64,000 bases of DNA from NCBI GenBank assembly GCA_033032865.1, contig JAWHQI010000009.1, positions 13,534,001 to 13,598,000 of the forward strand, given 5' to 3'. The position numbers were made by a program, and so were the translations under genes. Under the pieces are notes generated by a model. That model ran no database searches and was not told the origin of the DNA. It saw nothing but the letters and a program-made list of their open reading frames with translations. This DNA is from Dactylorhiza incarnata (Eukaryota; Streptophyta; Magnoliopsida; Asparagales; Orchidaceae). The first letter of the stretch is position 1. Each line of letters starts with the position of its first letter. Positions 31,041 to 41,989 of this stretch are shown piece after piece.

Positions 31041-32376
31041 TCTATTTCTTAGTACTTGAGTTATGCCTCCGATTACTTCTCCTCTTCGAAATCTCATACC
31101 CGTTGTGGTTAAATAACTTATGTCTTCTCTTATGAATCGTCTTATGCAGTGTTTACTTCATTTGTGACCCTATCCTTAGGGTATCCTGGTGATTGTTTTC
31201 TCGGTCTTCGTCCCGTGCCATAATTAAAGAAATTAATTAATAAGAACCATTACCTTTGTCCTTACACGGTGAGTCGTGTTTTGGGGGGGGGGGGGCAGTG
31301 GGGAATTGTTGTAGCCTTGCACGGTGGCCATTTTAGTGGTGAACCGCAGGATTGGCCTATGGTCCCGTGGGCCGTGTTTGGGTGGTTGGGGATAGTGAAA
31401 CCCCCACCCGTTTTTGTCTTTGGGTGGCAGAGGATAAAGGACCGCCCCCGCTTAATTTGAGCTGATCAGTCTCTTTAAATAAATTTAACAATATAAATGG
31501 ACTTTACTTGTATCTCTTTTTGGTATTTGGTGCACTTGGTGCATTGTTTAGTTCTGTGCTTGGAGCTTCCTTTCCTGTAAGTGTTGGGCTTGGGTTGGTA
31601 CCCCTTATGCCTTATTTACTTTACTTCTTATTTTTCTGTCACTTGTAAATTCCTTGCTGAGGCATTCTTTGTTTTATTGAATGCCTCAGGTTCTGAGCCG
31701 TAGCGGATAGAAGTGTAGCCCGGAGTCTTCGGGAGTTTTAGTTGTTGTTTTACCCCGCTGCTGCGAGGTAGTTGTTGTTAGTTTCCTTCTTGTGTTCAGA
31801 CATGCTAGTTTGGAGCCAACAGGTTAGTGTCAGGTTGTTGACGCCCATTGTGCCCTTTTGATACTTTATAGCTTACTTGCCAGTTAAATGCCACTACTTT
31901 TAGATCTTGTGTATCTTGCTCTCTGGGAATGATTTATGTCTAGGTACATTATAGTTATAAAATGGCTTTTCTTTCATCCTCATTGCATTCCTTTTAACTG
32001 AAATCCTTATCTTTAAGGTCGCCTAAAGATATTTTCTATACTTATACTACGCCTAGATATGTGCATATCATTTACTTTATGTCATGTCATCACGTGCATT
32101 TAGGACCTTAAGTGAACTAAATCAAGTATTTTCCGCTGCAATTACATATATTGTCTCAGTGGACTAGTTGATCCACGAACTGAGAGACACTGTTCTTACC
32201 CCAAACCATCATAAATGATTTCAAATGATGATATATTATGTAAACATGTTTTGATTAAATAAGTAATAGGTTCCCGCCTGAGCGTCTGCAGTTGTCTCCT
32301 GCATGACGTGGCTTCATGACGCGTATTTTCTCTTACTCTGATATTCCTAAATTCGGAGAAAATGCGGGTTGTGACA

Positions 32377-33164
32377 AGCTCCAGAAAACATTATAACAAT
32401 TCAGACAAATCAAGAAGAACCCTAAGAGGGATATGTATGAATCTAAACAGAATAAGTCCATTTCTGATGAGACAATTTGCTTTGGGTGTAGAAAATCAGG
32501 ACACATGATTGTCGACTGCCCATCAAAAAGAAAGGGCAGTAACAAGTCCGAGGAGAAGAGGTATCACTCATAACAAAAAGTTTGAGAAGAGCCTCTTGGC
32601 AAAGAAGGAAAAGACCTTGAGTGACAGTGTCTCGAGATCTTATGAGTCGATTGAAGAGGAAGCCTGTGTTGTGCTGACTGCACTAAGAGAAGAAATAGAC
32701 CAAACTGATGTCAGGATAAGCATCAGAGCACCACTGTCACTATCTGATTATGACACTGAAGAAAATGATGACAAATGTGGGCTTATGGCTATGACTGAAG
32801 GGGAAGATCAGGACGGGAGTAAAAATAAAAACAACTTTTACATTATCTGATTATGTGACTGAGTTTGAGTCAGATGCAGACTCATCACTCATTGATAAGA
32901 ATGACTCTGAATCTGAGAACAAGTTTGATGAGATGGTTGAGAAGTACAGTGTTCTCCTTGAGGCATTAAAGAGAAGCAAAAAGCTTGCTAAGAAGCAGGC
33001 TAAGGAGAATGAGCATCTCAAACCCCTAAAGTCTAAACTTGATGAGAAGCTAGACAAAATCAATCAGATGAACTCTAACATAATTGAGTTCAAGAAAATA
33101 ACTGATTTTCAAGTTGACCTATTGGTTCAAAAGAAAGGACCATTAAGAAATTGGAAGGAGAGCT
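32377..33164 (+). pseudogene. Gag fragment of the outermost Sirevirus-like copia
   Basis: The oldest layer: Gag sequence starting directly after the chromovirus LTR. It has a knuckle CFGCRKSGHMIVDC (about 32480-32521), an acidic region and a Lys/Glu-rich coiled-coil region (SKKLAKKQAKENEHL near 32970) up to the insertion point at 33164. Stops and frameshifts are present. The same frame resumes at 39773 and again at 51183 after two nested insertions. Its N-terminal half should lie beyond the left edge. Protein similarity to the gag at 42180-44444 shows both belong to one lineage. Confidence 0.8.
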
Positions 33165-34868
33165 TGATGAGTCCTGATCATATACACTTTTATGGACTCA
33201 TCTGGGCCGTTTAGTTAGTCATTTCACTGCACTTTAGCCCTGTTTTAGTTCATATTTGTTAATCCATGCTAGGTGCACCTTTTGGCCCATTTTGGTGTGA
33301 TTTCATGTTTATTTTCATTAGTGATTTTCATGCACTGTTAGGTGCCACTTTTAGTGGCTGGATTTGTGGTTGTACGCTAGAACAGGAGTCGTGCAGGTGT
33401 TTCCGGTGCAATTCTGCACAGGAACACTGCGCACGATCACTGGTTCTATTGCGCACGACCACTGGTCGTGCGCCACTGATCGTGTGCACTTAACGCCTTT
33501 TTCACGAGTTCTGTTTGGTGCAGTGCGCACGACCACCAATGCCAGTGCGCACGACCACCGGTCGTGCGCCACTGCTCGTGCGCATTGACCATTAAATTTC
33601 TGAGTTCTGTTTCATCTATTGCGCACGACCACTGACGCTAGTGCGCACGACCACCGGTCGTGCGCCACTGGTCGTGCGAACATTTTATTTTATAATTTCT
33701 GTCTTTGCAGGTTCCGTCCAGGCAGAGCGCACGATCACAGGATTCTAGTGCGCACGACCACTGGTCGTGCGCCACTGACCGTGCGCACTGTTTAATTCCA
33801 GCGCCTATAAAATCCGCTGCTCGCGATTTAGGTCGGATCCCCCGCTTTCTTCCGCCGTTTTCCGCCTGGTTTGGTCCGACTTCGCCCCTCCATCGTCGCC
33901 CACCTTAGGGAGGATCTCCGGGCAAGCTTTCAACGCCAAATCTTCGCCGGAGTTTCCTCTCGGCCTCCTCCTTCATCCAAGAGCTCCAAAGGAAGACCTA
34001 GCCGCCATTACCGTCAAGCAAGAGGAAGTTTGCAACCTCTACCGGATCGTGACACGAAGAAGACGGGTCCATTGGAGAGTAGTGACAGCTCTCTCTACCC
34101 CGGACGTAGTTGTGGACCGAGCTTGGACGCGGATTGACAACCCGGCGATTCCAACCGTGAATCTTCAACGAGCCTTCGGATTCGGTCGATTTCTTGCCTT
34201 GTTCTCCTTTTATTGATTGTTGTAATAGTTAGATCTTGTATATTTTGATGAAGTTGCACTTGAACTAATTTGTATTTCCATATATTTCTTGTATTTGTGA
34301 AATGCTTGTTATTTGAGTTGCTTGAGGTGCGCCCCATTCCATCCTCCATCCCACCATCGTGTCCGGTGCCGCACTAGCAATTGCTAGTGGCGTGCTTGTC
34401 GAAGAGGTGCTTGCGACCCTCATTCCACTAGCCTACTCGCCCATTCGCCTACCGAAGCGTGGCATCGCGGCCCGTAATCCATTCGCCTATAGAAGCAGCG
34501 CGCTCAAGGCCTGCATAGTTCGATTCCATTAGCCTTCTCGTCCATCCGCCCTTGCGACGCAGCGCGCTCAAGGCCTGCCTAGTTTCCATCCCGCCAAGCG
34601 AAGCTTTGCATAGCGGCATTGCATAGGAGTAGTTGTTAGCTTTTATTTTGTTTTCCAAAAGCCAACCCAACTCCCCCGCAATCCATCCGATTTAAGGACT
34701 TCGATCTCAAGTCCTGCCTCAATAGTAAACTCCACCTTATTGTGTTCCTCAAGAGACCGACACTCGGGGATTTATTCCCAACATTTATTACTTGAACGAT
34801 CGGTACACTGCCGTTTCGTGTCGCAGTCAAGCTACCGCCTATAGCGGTGTGTGAGATTTGCGCCATCA
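33165..34868 (+). repeat. 5' LTR of the young pol-less element
   Basis: TGATGAGTCC...GCGCCATCA. U3 carries a cluster (33427-33787) of GCGCACGACC and TGGTCGTGCGC motifs, some forming 11-bp perfect arms around one base, directly upstream of TATAAAA (33806-33812). The short frames inside are not genes. Confidence 0.95.
33806..33812 (+). promoter_or_regulatory. TATA box in the LTR of the young element
   Basis: TATAAAA in GCGCCTATAAAATCCG; identical in the 3' LTR at 38705-38711. It lies 19 bp after the last motif of the CG-rich cluster. Confidence 0.75.
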
Positions 34869-34874
34869 AGTTTT

Positions 34875-34892
34875 TGGCGCCGTTGCCGGGGA
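34875..34892 (+). other. Primer-binding site, Asp-tRNA
   Basis: TGGCGCCGTTGCCGGGGA, the exact complement of the plant Asp-tRNA 3' end, 6 bp after the LTR. Confidence 0.9.
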
Positions 34893-35086
34893 ACACAGAC
34901 GTGTGAGTTTTCTGGAGAGGGAGAGTCTGAGAGAGAAGCCCTTCCATTTGTAAATTGCATCTCTTATTTTATTTCTGTTCTTTTTATTCCTTTTTCTTGT
35001 TTTATATCAGGTTGCTTTAGTAATTTCTATTTGGTTTAGTATTTGCACAATAGCATTTTTATTTTGAATCGTTTTATCTTCGCACT

Positions 35087-36328
35087 ATGTGGGCACATCT
35101 CAATTTCCGTTGCCATTGGTGTGGAGCTACCTCCCATTCTAGTGATGAATGCCCTACGGAGAATAGTAGGCATAATTCTTATAGCCCAGCATATGGAGCA
35201 CCGACATCGTCTGGTACTCCATATGGTGCGCGTAAGTCTTATGGCTACTCTGCTGAGCCTTTACCGTCATACTTCTTTTCGGCTCCAGCCCCCGCTGTGC
35301 CAAAGAAGCCCGCTAGGCAGTGCCAGTTTTGTCGGAGCACAGATCATGCCCTGAAGGATTGTGCTGCTTTTCGTCGCCAATTGGATGAGGATGATGAGGC
35401 GGATATCCGGATCGTCCCAACTCCTAACTCTGGCGGCACACCTTCAACATCCGGTTTTGTGTCTTTGCCCCCTTCACATCTTGAAGGGTATGGCGTTGAC
35501 ACAGTCACCAGATGTGTGGCTGATCTGGGCACCGATATTGCTGAGCCCATTCTCCCAGTGCATCCACCACCTCTAGTGGATTCGATTCTTTGTGAGGAAT
35601 CGGTGCTCGACTTTTATCCGAGCACTATTCCTCTCCCTATTGTGCATACTACACTCGTCTCTGACAACATTGTTGATGATGTGTCGCAGGAGGAGGCGGT
35701 TGATCTGAGCATTGTGCCTATTCCTATGGAGGAGGACAACCTTCTAGGTGAGGAGGAGTTTTCCTCAGCACCGGTGGAGGAAGCCCAAATCTCTAGCTTG
35801 GCCACTGTTGATCCCGCCGAATCTTGTAGCATTGATGACAATGCAAACATTATTTTACTTCCCCAACCTGATGGGAGTGAGACCGGGATCACTCCCCCGA
35901 TTGATGTTTATTTATGTTCTTCGTCTTCTTTATTTCTGGACCCCCCTTCTTCTTCCGAGCCTGTGCAGGTTGAGTCTTTACAGGTACCCCAGGAGGACTT
36001 GGAGCTTTTTGCTCAAGTCAATGATGAGAGCATCCTCTCATGTGAGGAGGTTCATTCCCCCTCCGTAGAGGAAGCTCCACTCATTGCCTTCTCCTCCTGC
36101 GGACCTGCTGTGGACGATACCTTGCTGGGCAAGGGTAGTTTTGGTGGGATGAGTGAGGACCAGGCCTCCTCCTCTTCTTACTTCCTTTTCCCTTTACCTG
36201 TGATGGGCAGGTTTTATCTTTATTCAGGTAGAGGCGTGACTGTTCTTTCTCCGTATAGGTACCCGCTACCGACACGGATATTAGGCCAGTTACCTGTCCA
36301 CTTATCCTTCCATAGGCCCATTAGCTAG
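35087..36328 (+). CDS. Double zinc-knuckle acidic protein of a non-autonomous retroelement
   Basis: 413 codons, uninterrupted. The start at 35087 (MWAHLNFRCHWCG) is about 190 bp after the primer site. Two CX2CX4HX4C knuckles are present: CHWCGATSHSSDEC at residues about 9-22 and CQFCRSTDHALKDC at about 80-93, separated by a Ser/Tyr/Pro-rich spacer. The remaining 300 residues are acidic and Ser/Pro-rich without recognisable fold, and the C-terminus becomes more basic and aromatic. Such knuckles are the nucleic-acid-binding part of Gag; capsid is missing. Inferred role: binding element RNA for packaging into particles made by a partner. That it stays open in a very young element suggests it is used. 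Alternatively it is a fortuitous leftover of a larger Gag. Confidence 0.7.
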   Translation: MWAHLNFRCHWCGATSHSSDECPTENSRHNSYSPAYGAPTSSGTPYGARKSYGYSAEPLPSYFFSAPAPAVPKKPARQCQFCRSTDHALKDCAAFRRQLDEDDEADIRIVPTPNSGGTPSTSGFVSLPPSHLEGYGVDTVTRCVADLGTDIAEPILPVHPPPLVDSILCEESVLDFYPSTIPLPIVHTTLVSDNIVDDVSQEEAVDLSIVPIPMEEDNLLGEEEFSSAPVEEAQISSLATVDPAESCSIDDNANIILLPQPDGSETGITPPIDVYLCSSSSLFLDPPSSSEPVQVESLQVPQEDLELFAQVNDESILSCEEVHSPSVEEAPLIAFSSCGPAVDDTLLGKGSFGGMSEDQASSSSYFLFPLPVMGRFYLYSGRGVTVLSPYRYPLPTRILGQLPVHLSFHRPIS

Positions 36329-38063
36329 AACTTTTATGTTTTCAAATAAGTCGTGCTGGGATGACAATAACCCCAGTAGTTATCTTACTTTTCATGCATT
36401 TTATTTTAATCCATCCTGTTTAGTTAGCTATAGTTTATTGTAGTTTATCTTTTTCTGTTTCTTTTGTTTTTGCGGAGCTGATCCCTGCAGGTATCTTCTC
36501 TGGATGGCGGATGCTGCAGCTTAGTCTGGGTTTAAACGCCAATCTTCTGGTATGCTCACTTGCTGAGCATTGGGTACTCTCTTCCCCTAGCCCTATGCTG
36601 ATTTTCATGTCATATGTTTTGTGGATTGTTTAGTTTAAGTCTGGGGGAGAGTAGTTTTGTTTACCCGCTCACGCGCACTATTGCACTGCATGCTAGAAGA
36701 TTCCATTTAAAATGTTTTGTTTATTTTCATTGCACACCACATCACCCACTTGAGCGCGTACTCATCTGTTTGCCTGCTCTGTTGTGAATTTAATTCTTCT
36801 GCTTATTTGGGAAAGTCTAGGTGATGGCTTAGGATTATGTAGCAGAGTAAAATGTTGACTCTAGCAGTGCTCCTAGTCGAGTGCTCGGTTGCATAGAAAT
36901 TTGTGTAGATTAGATTTCTCTTTATACTTATGGTTTTATATATTTTTTTCTATTCGTGTAAATGTTGTTTACTCTACTCAAATGGTGAATCTGGTGTGAA
37001 TCAAACGGTAGCGTAGGGATGTGTGTAAACGATCGCTAGATTCGTATTGCTTGAGTCGGGAGAAAGGAGAATCTTTCTCGGTGGCTAGAACTTGCCCCAA
37101 GCGATTCTTGAAGCATGGGTATACGGTTAGTCAATTGCGTGAATGTGATATAGGCCATCATCTTGGCCCGGTTGAGCCTTTGTGCCATTCCTATCATCAT
37201 TTCCTCGCTAGCCCAATTGTGCCTACCCCATTCTTTTGGTTCAGCCCCACTATTGTTCACCAAAGCCTAAACTCCAATCCTAGTCGCACACCCAAAAAGC
37301 AAGCATTTTGTTTCAATTTCAAATTGGTGGTGTTGATTGTGGTAGTACATTGTGAAAATGTGGTTGTGCATCTTTGAAAAGTTGCTGAAATTGTTAAAGA
37401 AAGATAAAGAAAAGAAGAAAAAGATTTGAAAAGAAAAAAAAAAGAATGAAAAGTTTAATTGAAAAAAATCTGTTTGAGATTTATATTTGGGAGTAGGCGG
37501 TGCACACACCCATGCGTCTAAGTCTAAGTCTGGGGGTGTGGTGCATCCGCGTGTTTTGTGGCCACTTGGATAATGTTATGCATTTGCTCATTTGGGTTTA
37601 GTATTTGAACCATCGTCTTTATCATTGTATACCTCACCTAAACCCAAGCCCCATTTAAAACCTAAAGTCCTATTGATTCACGCATTTGAGTCAAACCAGT
37701 GCCGTGGAGAGAATGTGACCGGGCAAGCCTATGGTCACCGACACTGATGGATTTCAGTGGAGTTTTTCCCGCATCCCGATCTTGGGCAATGCTCGTCTCA
37801 GCGTTTAGCTTACTTTCTCCGTATGCATGACCGAACGATTCACCGCTGTTCACCATTTTGAGTAGTTGTAATATGCTTTTACTCTCTTAGAAATATATAA
37901 ACTGTTTATATAATCAGAAATCTTCTCTACTATTCTTCTTATGCACGTGAGCATGCGACTTCGCATGGTACTCTGTATTGTAGTTTTAAGCCATCTACTG
38001 TTCTTTCCTAGTTCGCTTAGAATTTGTTTGCTCGGGACGCGCAAACAGTTAAGTCTGGGGGTG
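36329..38063 (+). other. Non-coding 3' region with repeated polypurine-like tracts
   Basis: No credible gene; the frame at 37021-37377 has no recognisable features. AAGTCTGGGGG occurs three times, at about 36634, 37526 and 38051. Only the last adjoins the LTR and is the functional polypurine tract. An A/G-rich stretch lies at 37390-37470. Confidence 0.7.
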
Positions 38064-39767
38064 TGATGAGTCCTGATCATATACACTTTTATGGACTCAT
38101 CTGGGCCGTTTAGTTAGTCATTTCACTGCACTTTAGCCCTGTTTTAGTTCATATTTGTTAATCCATGCTAGGTGCACCTTTTGGCCCATTTTGGTGTGAT
38201 TTCATGTTTATTTTCATTAGTGGTTTTCATGCACTGTTAGGTGCCACTTTTAGTGGCTGGATTTGTGGTTGTACGCTAGAACAGGAGTCGTGCAGGTGTT
38301 TCCGGTGCAATTCTGCACAGGAACACTGCGCACGATCACTGGTTCTATTGCGCACGACCACTGGTCGTGCGCCACTGATCGTGTGCACTTAACGCCTTTT
38401 TCACGAGTTCTGTTTGGTGCAGTGCGCACGACCACCAATGCCAGTGCGCACGACCACCGGTCGTGCGCCACTGCTCGTGCGCATTGACCATTAAATTTCT
38501 GAGTTCTGTTTCATCTATTGCGCACGACCACTGACGCTAGTGCGCACGACCACCGGTCGTGCGCCACTGGTCGTGCGAACATTTTATTTTATAATTTCTG
38601 TCTTTGCAGGTTCCGTCCAGGCAGAGCGCACGATCACAGGATTCTAGTGCGCACGACCACTGGTCGTGCGCCACTGACCGTGCGCACTGTTTAATTCCAG
38701 CGCCTATAAAATCCGCTGCTCGCGATTTAGGTCGGATCCCCCGCTTTCTTCCGCCGTTTTCCGCCTGGTTTGGTCCGACTTCGCCCCTCCATCGTCGCCC
38801 ACCTTAGGGAGGATCTCCGGGCAAGCTTTCAACGCCAAATCTTCGCCGGAGTTTCCTCTCGGCCTCCTCCTTCATCCAAGAGCTCCAAAGGAAGACCTAG
38901 CCGCCATTACCGTCAAGCAAGAGGAAGTTTGCAACCTCTACCGGATCGTGACACGAAGAAGACGGGTCCATTGGAGAGTAGTGACAGCTCTCTCTACCCC
39001 GGACGTAGTTGTGGACCGAGCTTGGACGCGGATTGACAACCCGGCGATTCCAACCGTGAATCTTCAACGAGCCTTCGGATTCGGTCGATTTCTTGCCTTG
39101 TTCTCCTTTTATTGATTGTTGTAATAGTTAGATCTTGTATATTTTGATGAAGTTGCACTTGAACTAATTTGTATTTCCATATATTTCTTGTATTTGTGAA
39201 ATGCTTGTTATTTGAGTTGCTTGAGGTGCGCCCCATTCCATCCTCCATCCCACCATCGTGTCCGGTGCCGCACTAGCAATTGCTAGTGGCGTGCTTGTCG
39301 AAGAGGTGCTTGCGACCCTCATTCCACTAGCCTACTCGCCCATTCGCCTACCGAAGCGTGGCATCGCGGCCCGTAATCCATTCGCCTATCGAAGCAGCGC
39401 GCTCAAGGCCTGCATAGTTCGATTCCATTAGCCTTCTCGTCCATCCGCCCTTGCGACGCAGCGCGCTCAAGGCCTGCCTAGTTTCCATCCCGCCAAGCGA
39501 AGCTTTGCATAGCGGCATTGCATAGGAGTAGTTGTTAGCTTTTATTTTGTTTTCCAAAAGCCAACCCAACTCCCCCGCAATCCATCCGATTTAAGGACTT
39601 CGATCTCAAGTCTTGCCTCAATAGTAAACTCCACCTTATTGTGTTCCTCAAGAGACCGACACTCGGGGATTTATTCCCAACATTTATTACTTGAACGATC
39701 GGTACACTGCCGTTTCGTGTCGCAGTCAAGCTACCGCCTATAGCGGTGTGTGAGATTTGCGCCATCA
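38064..39767 (+). repeat. 3' LTR of the young pol-less element
   Basis: 1704 bp, nearly identical to 33165-34868, directly preceded by AAGTCTGGGGGTG and followed by the TSD GAGCT. Confidence 0.95.
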
Positions 39768-39772
39768 GAGCT

Positions 39773-39788
39773 CCACAAAGAGAGGAAG
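39773..39788 (+). pseudogene. 16-bp sliver of the outermost copia gag
   Basis: Host sequence between two insertions: it follows the GAGCT TSD and ends in GGAAG, the TSD of the next insertion. Its frame matches the gag on both sides, which confirms the nesting. Confidence 0.8.
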
Positions 39789-41681
39789 TGAAAGTATCTG
39801 GTTGCGACCTAAATCACCTAGAGGGGGGTGAATAGGTGGTTTCTATGTCTTTTTGCGGAATTAAAATTATATGAATAAAAGCACACAGAAAACCAAAGAG
39901 CACAGTACACACAAGGATTTATAGTGGTTCCGCGTACTTGGGTAGTCCACTTTGCACCTCACATATCTAGCACGACCGGCTAGACTAGGCTACTTCACTA
40001 TTCTCGGATTAAAAATAATCCTACAACTCGGAGACACCACTCCTACAAGCTCGGAGCAAAACAACTCCTACAAAAACTCGGAGCAAACCACTCATACTAA
40101 AAACTCGGAGCAAAACAACTCCTACAAAAACTCGGAGCAAAACAACTCCTGCAAAAACTCAGAGGAAAACCTCCTACAAGAATATGTAAAAGATTTTACA
40201 AAACTTTAGATTGAAAAACAATCTTCTTGAAATCTTCTGGAGACTTAACTTGATCAGATCTGAAAATGATAGAACTTCTTCTTCCTTGAAAGAATAGAAA
40301 ATCTGGATCTAGAGAGAGGAAGAAGAAACCTTTTCTTGAAAGCTTGATCTGAAACTTAGGATCGACTGGATCAAAATGAGAATGAATCTTTTATTTGTGT
40401 TGATCTTGTCGACTGATCTTGGCGATGAAGAATCGCAAACCACTTTCTTGTTGGAGAAGAAGAACTTACGTGAGAAGTAATATCAGCCAACAGAACAAGA
40501 GAGAAAGAAAACTTGTATATAATATTTGCACTCCCTTTTCACGATTAACTCTGATTAAAAAATCAGAGGGAATATATATATTGACAGCTCCTCTCCAACG
40601 GCTAAATAAAATAAATAAGGAAGATTATATTTTCAAAGGCTATCTCCAAGAAATTAAGGAAGATAAATTTCCAACGGTTGTATGCATGATTTAAGGAAGA
40701 TATTCCTTCTCAAACGACTATAATCAAGATTCAATAGATAAGGAATTAAATCAATTCCAACGGCTGTCTGCAATAAATAAGTAAGATATTCCAAATATAC
40801 TGTACGCGGAGAAATCAACAATTTGAAATTTGAAACAACGCAAAGCAATTTCTGTAATCTGTTAAAATTTCGTCGAATGGAACAGCGATCGACGAACTTC
40901 CTTCCTTTCGTCGAACGGAGATCGACTAGCGTGATCGACAAAATATATATAAACAGCGCCATGCAAAATGTCGATATGGGAAGATTTCGTCGAACCGGCC
41001 AGTGTTCGACGAAATTTAAATAATTTAGTCGAACGGTGGTCGACGAAATCTGTTCAGCTATCAGCACACCTGAGATCGAATAATAACAGCGATCGACGAA
41101 TTATAACCAAACAGCGCTCGAAGAAATGCTGATAAACCGCGTTCGACGAAACACTTAAGTTCGTCGAACGACGATGGACGATCAGAGATTGAAGAAATAC
41201 TTCAGCTGCATTAAAACAAAGATCGACGAACTTCTTCATTTCGCCGAACGGAGATCGACGAAATAACTTCACCCTTCAGCAAACAGAGAACGACGAAGTA
41301 TATTTACTTCGTCGAACAGCGTTCAATGAATTCTTGCATTCGACGAAATGCTAAATACTTAGAAGAAAAATATTTCTTCCTTCTTTCTTCCAGCAACTTT
41401 CTCTTAGCAGCAACTTTCTCTTAGCATTTCCTTTGTGTTTGAATATGAAATACATCCCAATAGAGAGATTTCACATAAGTTAACACTTTGGTCTATACCA
41501 TGAGGAATTGCATAGTATAGTCCTGTGTTTAACAACTTATTGAAACCTGACATTGGTTTGTACTTAACCATTTAGAACCTGCAAACACATAACTGAAAAT
41601 AACATCAAATACAACTCAATTCAACTTAGTTCAAAGGAACACATCTTCAAATCAAGGTAATTGTGGCTACAATACCCAACA
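39789..41681 (-). repeat. LTR a of the gag-only array
   Basis: 1893 bp, TGAAAGTATCTGG...TACCCAACA in plus orientation. It holds a hairpin array (40003-40177) near its 3' end and a TTCGTCGAACG / GATCGACGAA cluster (about 40868-41346). Short frames in it are not genes. Confidence 0.93.
40003..40177 (-). other. Array of seven small hairpins in LTR a
   Basis: Read on the minus strand, each unit is GTAGG-stem-loop-stem-GAG, for example stems GGATTA/TAATCC and GGAGG/CCTCC and several GGAG/CTCC. Equivalent arrays are at 44737-44911 and 49486-49660. It lies between the LTR's 3' end and the motif cluster, probably in transcribed R/U5. Confidence 0.65.
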
Positions 41682-41989
41682 ATCTCCCCCTATTTGAAGA
41701 AGTCAGAACCTATGTACTGAGTTGAATTGCACTTAGATAAATATATATCAAATAGATAAGGAGAGTTAAAAACTTAGCTTTTTCAACTTTCTCTCCCTTT
41801 CAATTTTCTCTTTCAACTTTGTCAATTCTAACTTTGTCAATTCCTCCCAACTTCAAATTCTCTTCCAATTTCAACTTCTCTCCCCCTTTCTGACTACTTC
41901 AGATAGGAAAAAAAGCATGAGAGCTCAAAGCATTCCCTCAGCAACTGCATAGGAGTACACATTTGGGAGTATATTTTGAATATGTAGAA
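41682..41989 (-). other. Clustered polypurine tracts before the 3' LTR (copy 1)
   Basis: On the minus strand GGGGGAGA-type tracts occur at 41682-41694 (adjoining the LTR), about 41877-41890, and three times in 41990-42040. Multiple polypurine tracts are a Sirevirus hallmark. Confidence 0.7.

Larger units (their letters stand above)
19414..32376 (+). mobile_element. Tekay/Del-type Ty3 chromovirus: pol and 3' LTR
   Basis: Protease through integrase (19448-22803) is followed by a polypurine tract and an LTR starting TGTAACGCCCC at 22910 and ending GGGTTGTGACA at 32376. The LARD-like element 23258-29776 interrupts this LTR. Gag and 5' LTR are absent; the Tat LTR abuts the protease side, so the missing half is predicted beyond the left edge. 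The C-terminal chromodomain-like tail and TGTAAC... LTR start fit the Tekay clade. Confidence 0.8.
22910..32376 (+). repeat. 3' LTR of the chromovirus, split by an insertion
   Basis: The parts are 22910-23257 and 29782-32376, about 2.9 kb after removing the inserted element and one TSD. It contains a tandem repeat of about 30 bp with GCCTTGGTTTC cores (30130-30335), a dense TTCGTCGAACG cluster (30347-30758), a TTCTCGAGAA palindrome series (about 30800-31040) and a 14-G run near 31279. The short frames here follow the repeats and are not genes. Confidence 0.8.
33165..39767 (+). mobile_element. Young pol-less LTR element encoding a zinc-knuckle protein
   Basis: 6603 bp, perfect TSDs GAGCT (33160-33164, 39768-39772). 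The two LTRs are both 1704 bp and differ at only three positions I can find (33324/38223, 34491/39390, 34714/39613). The 3.2-kb internal region has an Asp-tRNA primer site, one intact ORF (35087-36328) and repeated PPT-like tracts. There is no capsid, protease, RT or integrase, so movement was in trans, probably by a Ty3-type partner sharing the Asp-tRNA primer. Confidence 0.92.

Noticed and set aside
33266..34947. Series of short frames repeated exactly at 38165-39765
   Set aside because: They lie inside the two LTRs of the young element and are duplicated because the LTRs are. No gene-like motif.
37021..37377. 118-codon frame upstream of the polypurine tract
   Set aside because: No recognisable domain, in the non-coding 3' region of a non-autonomous element.
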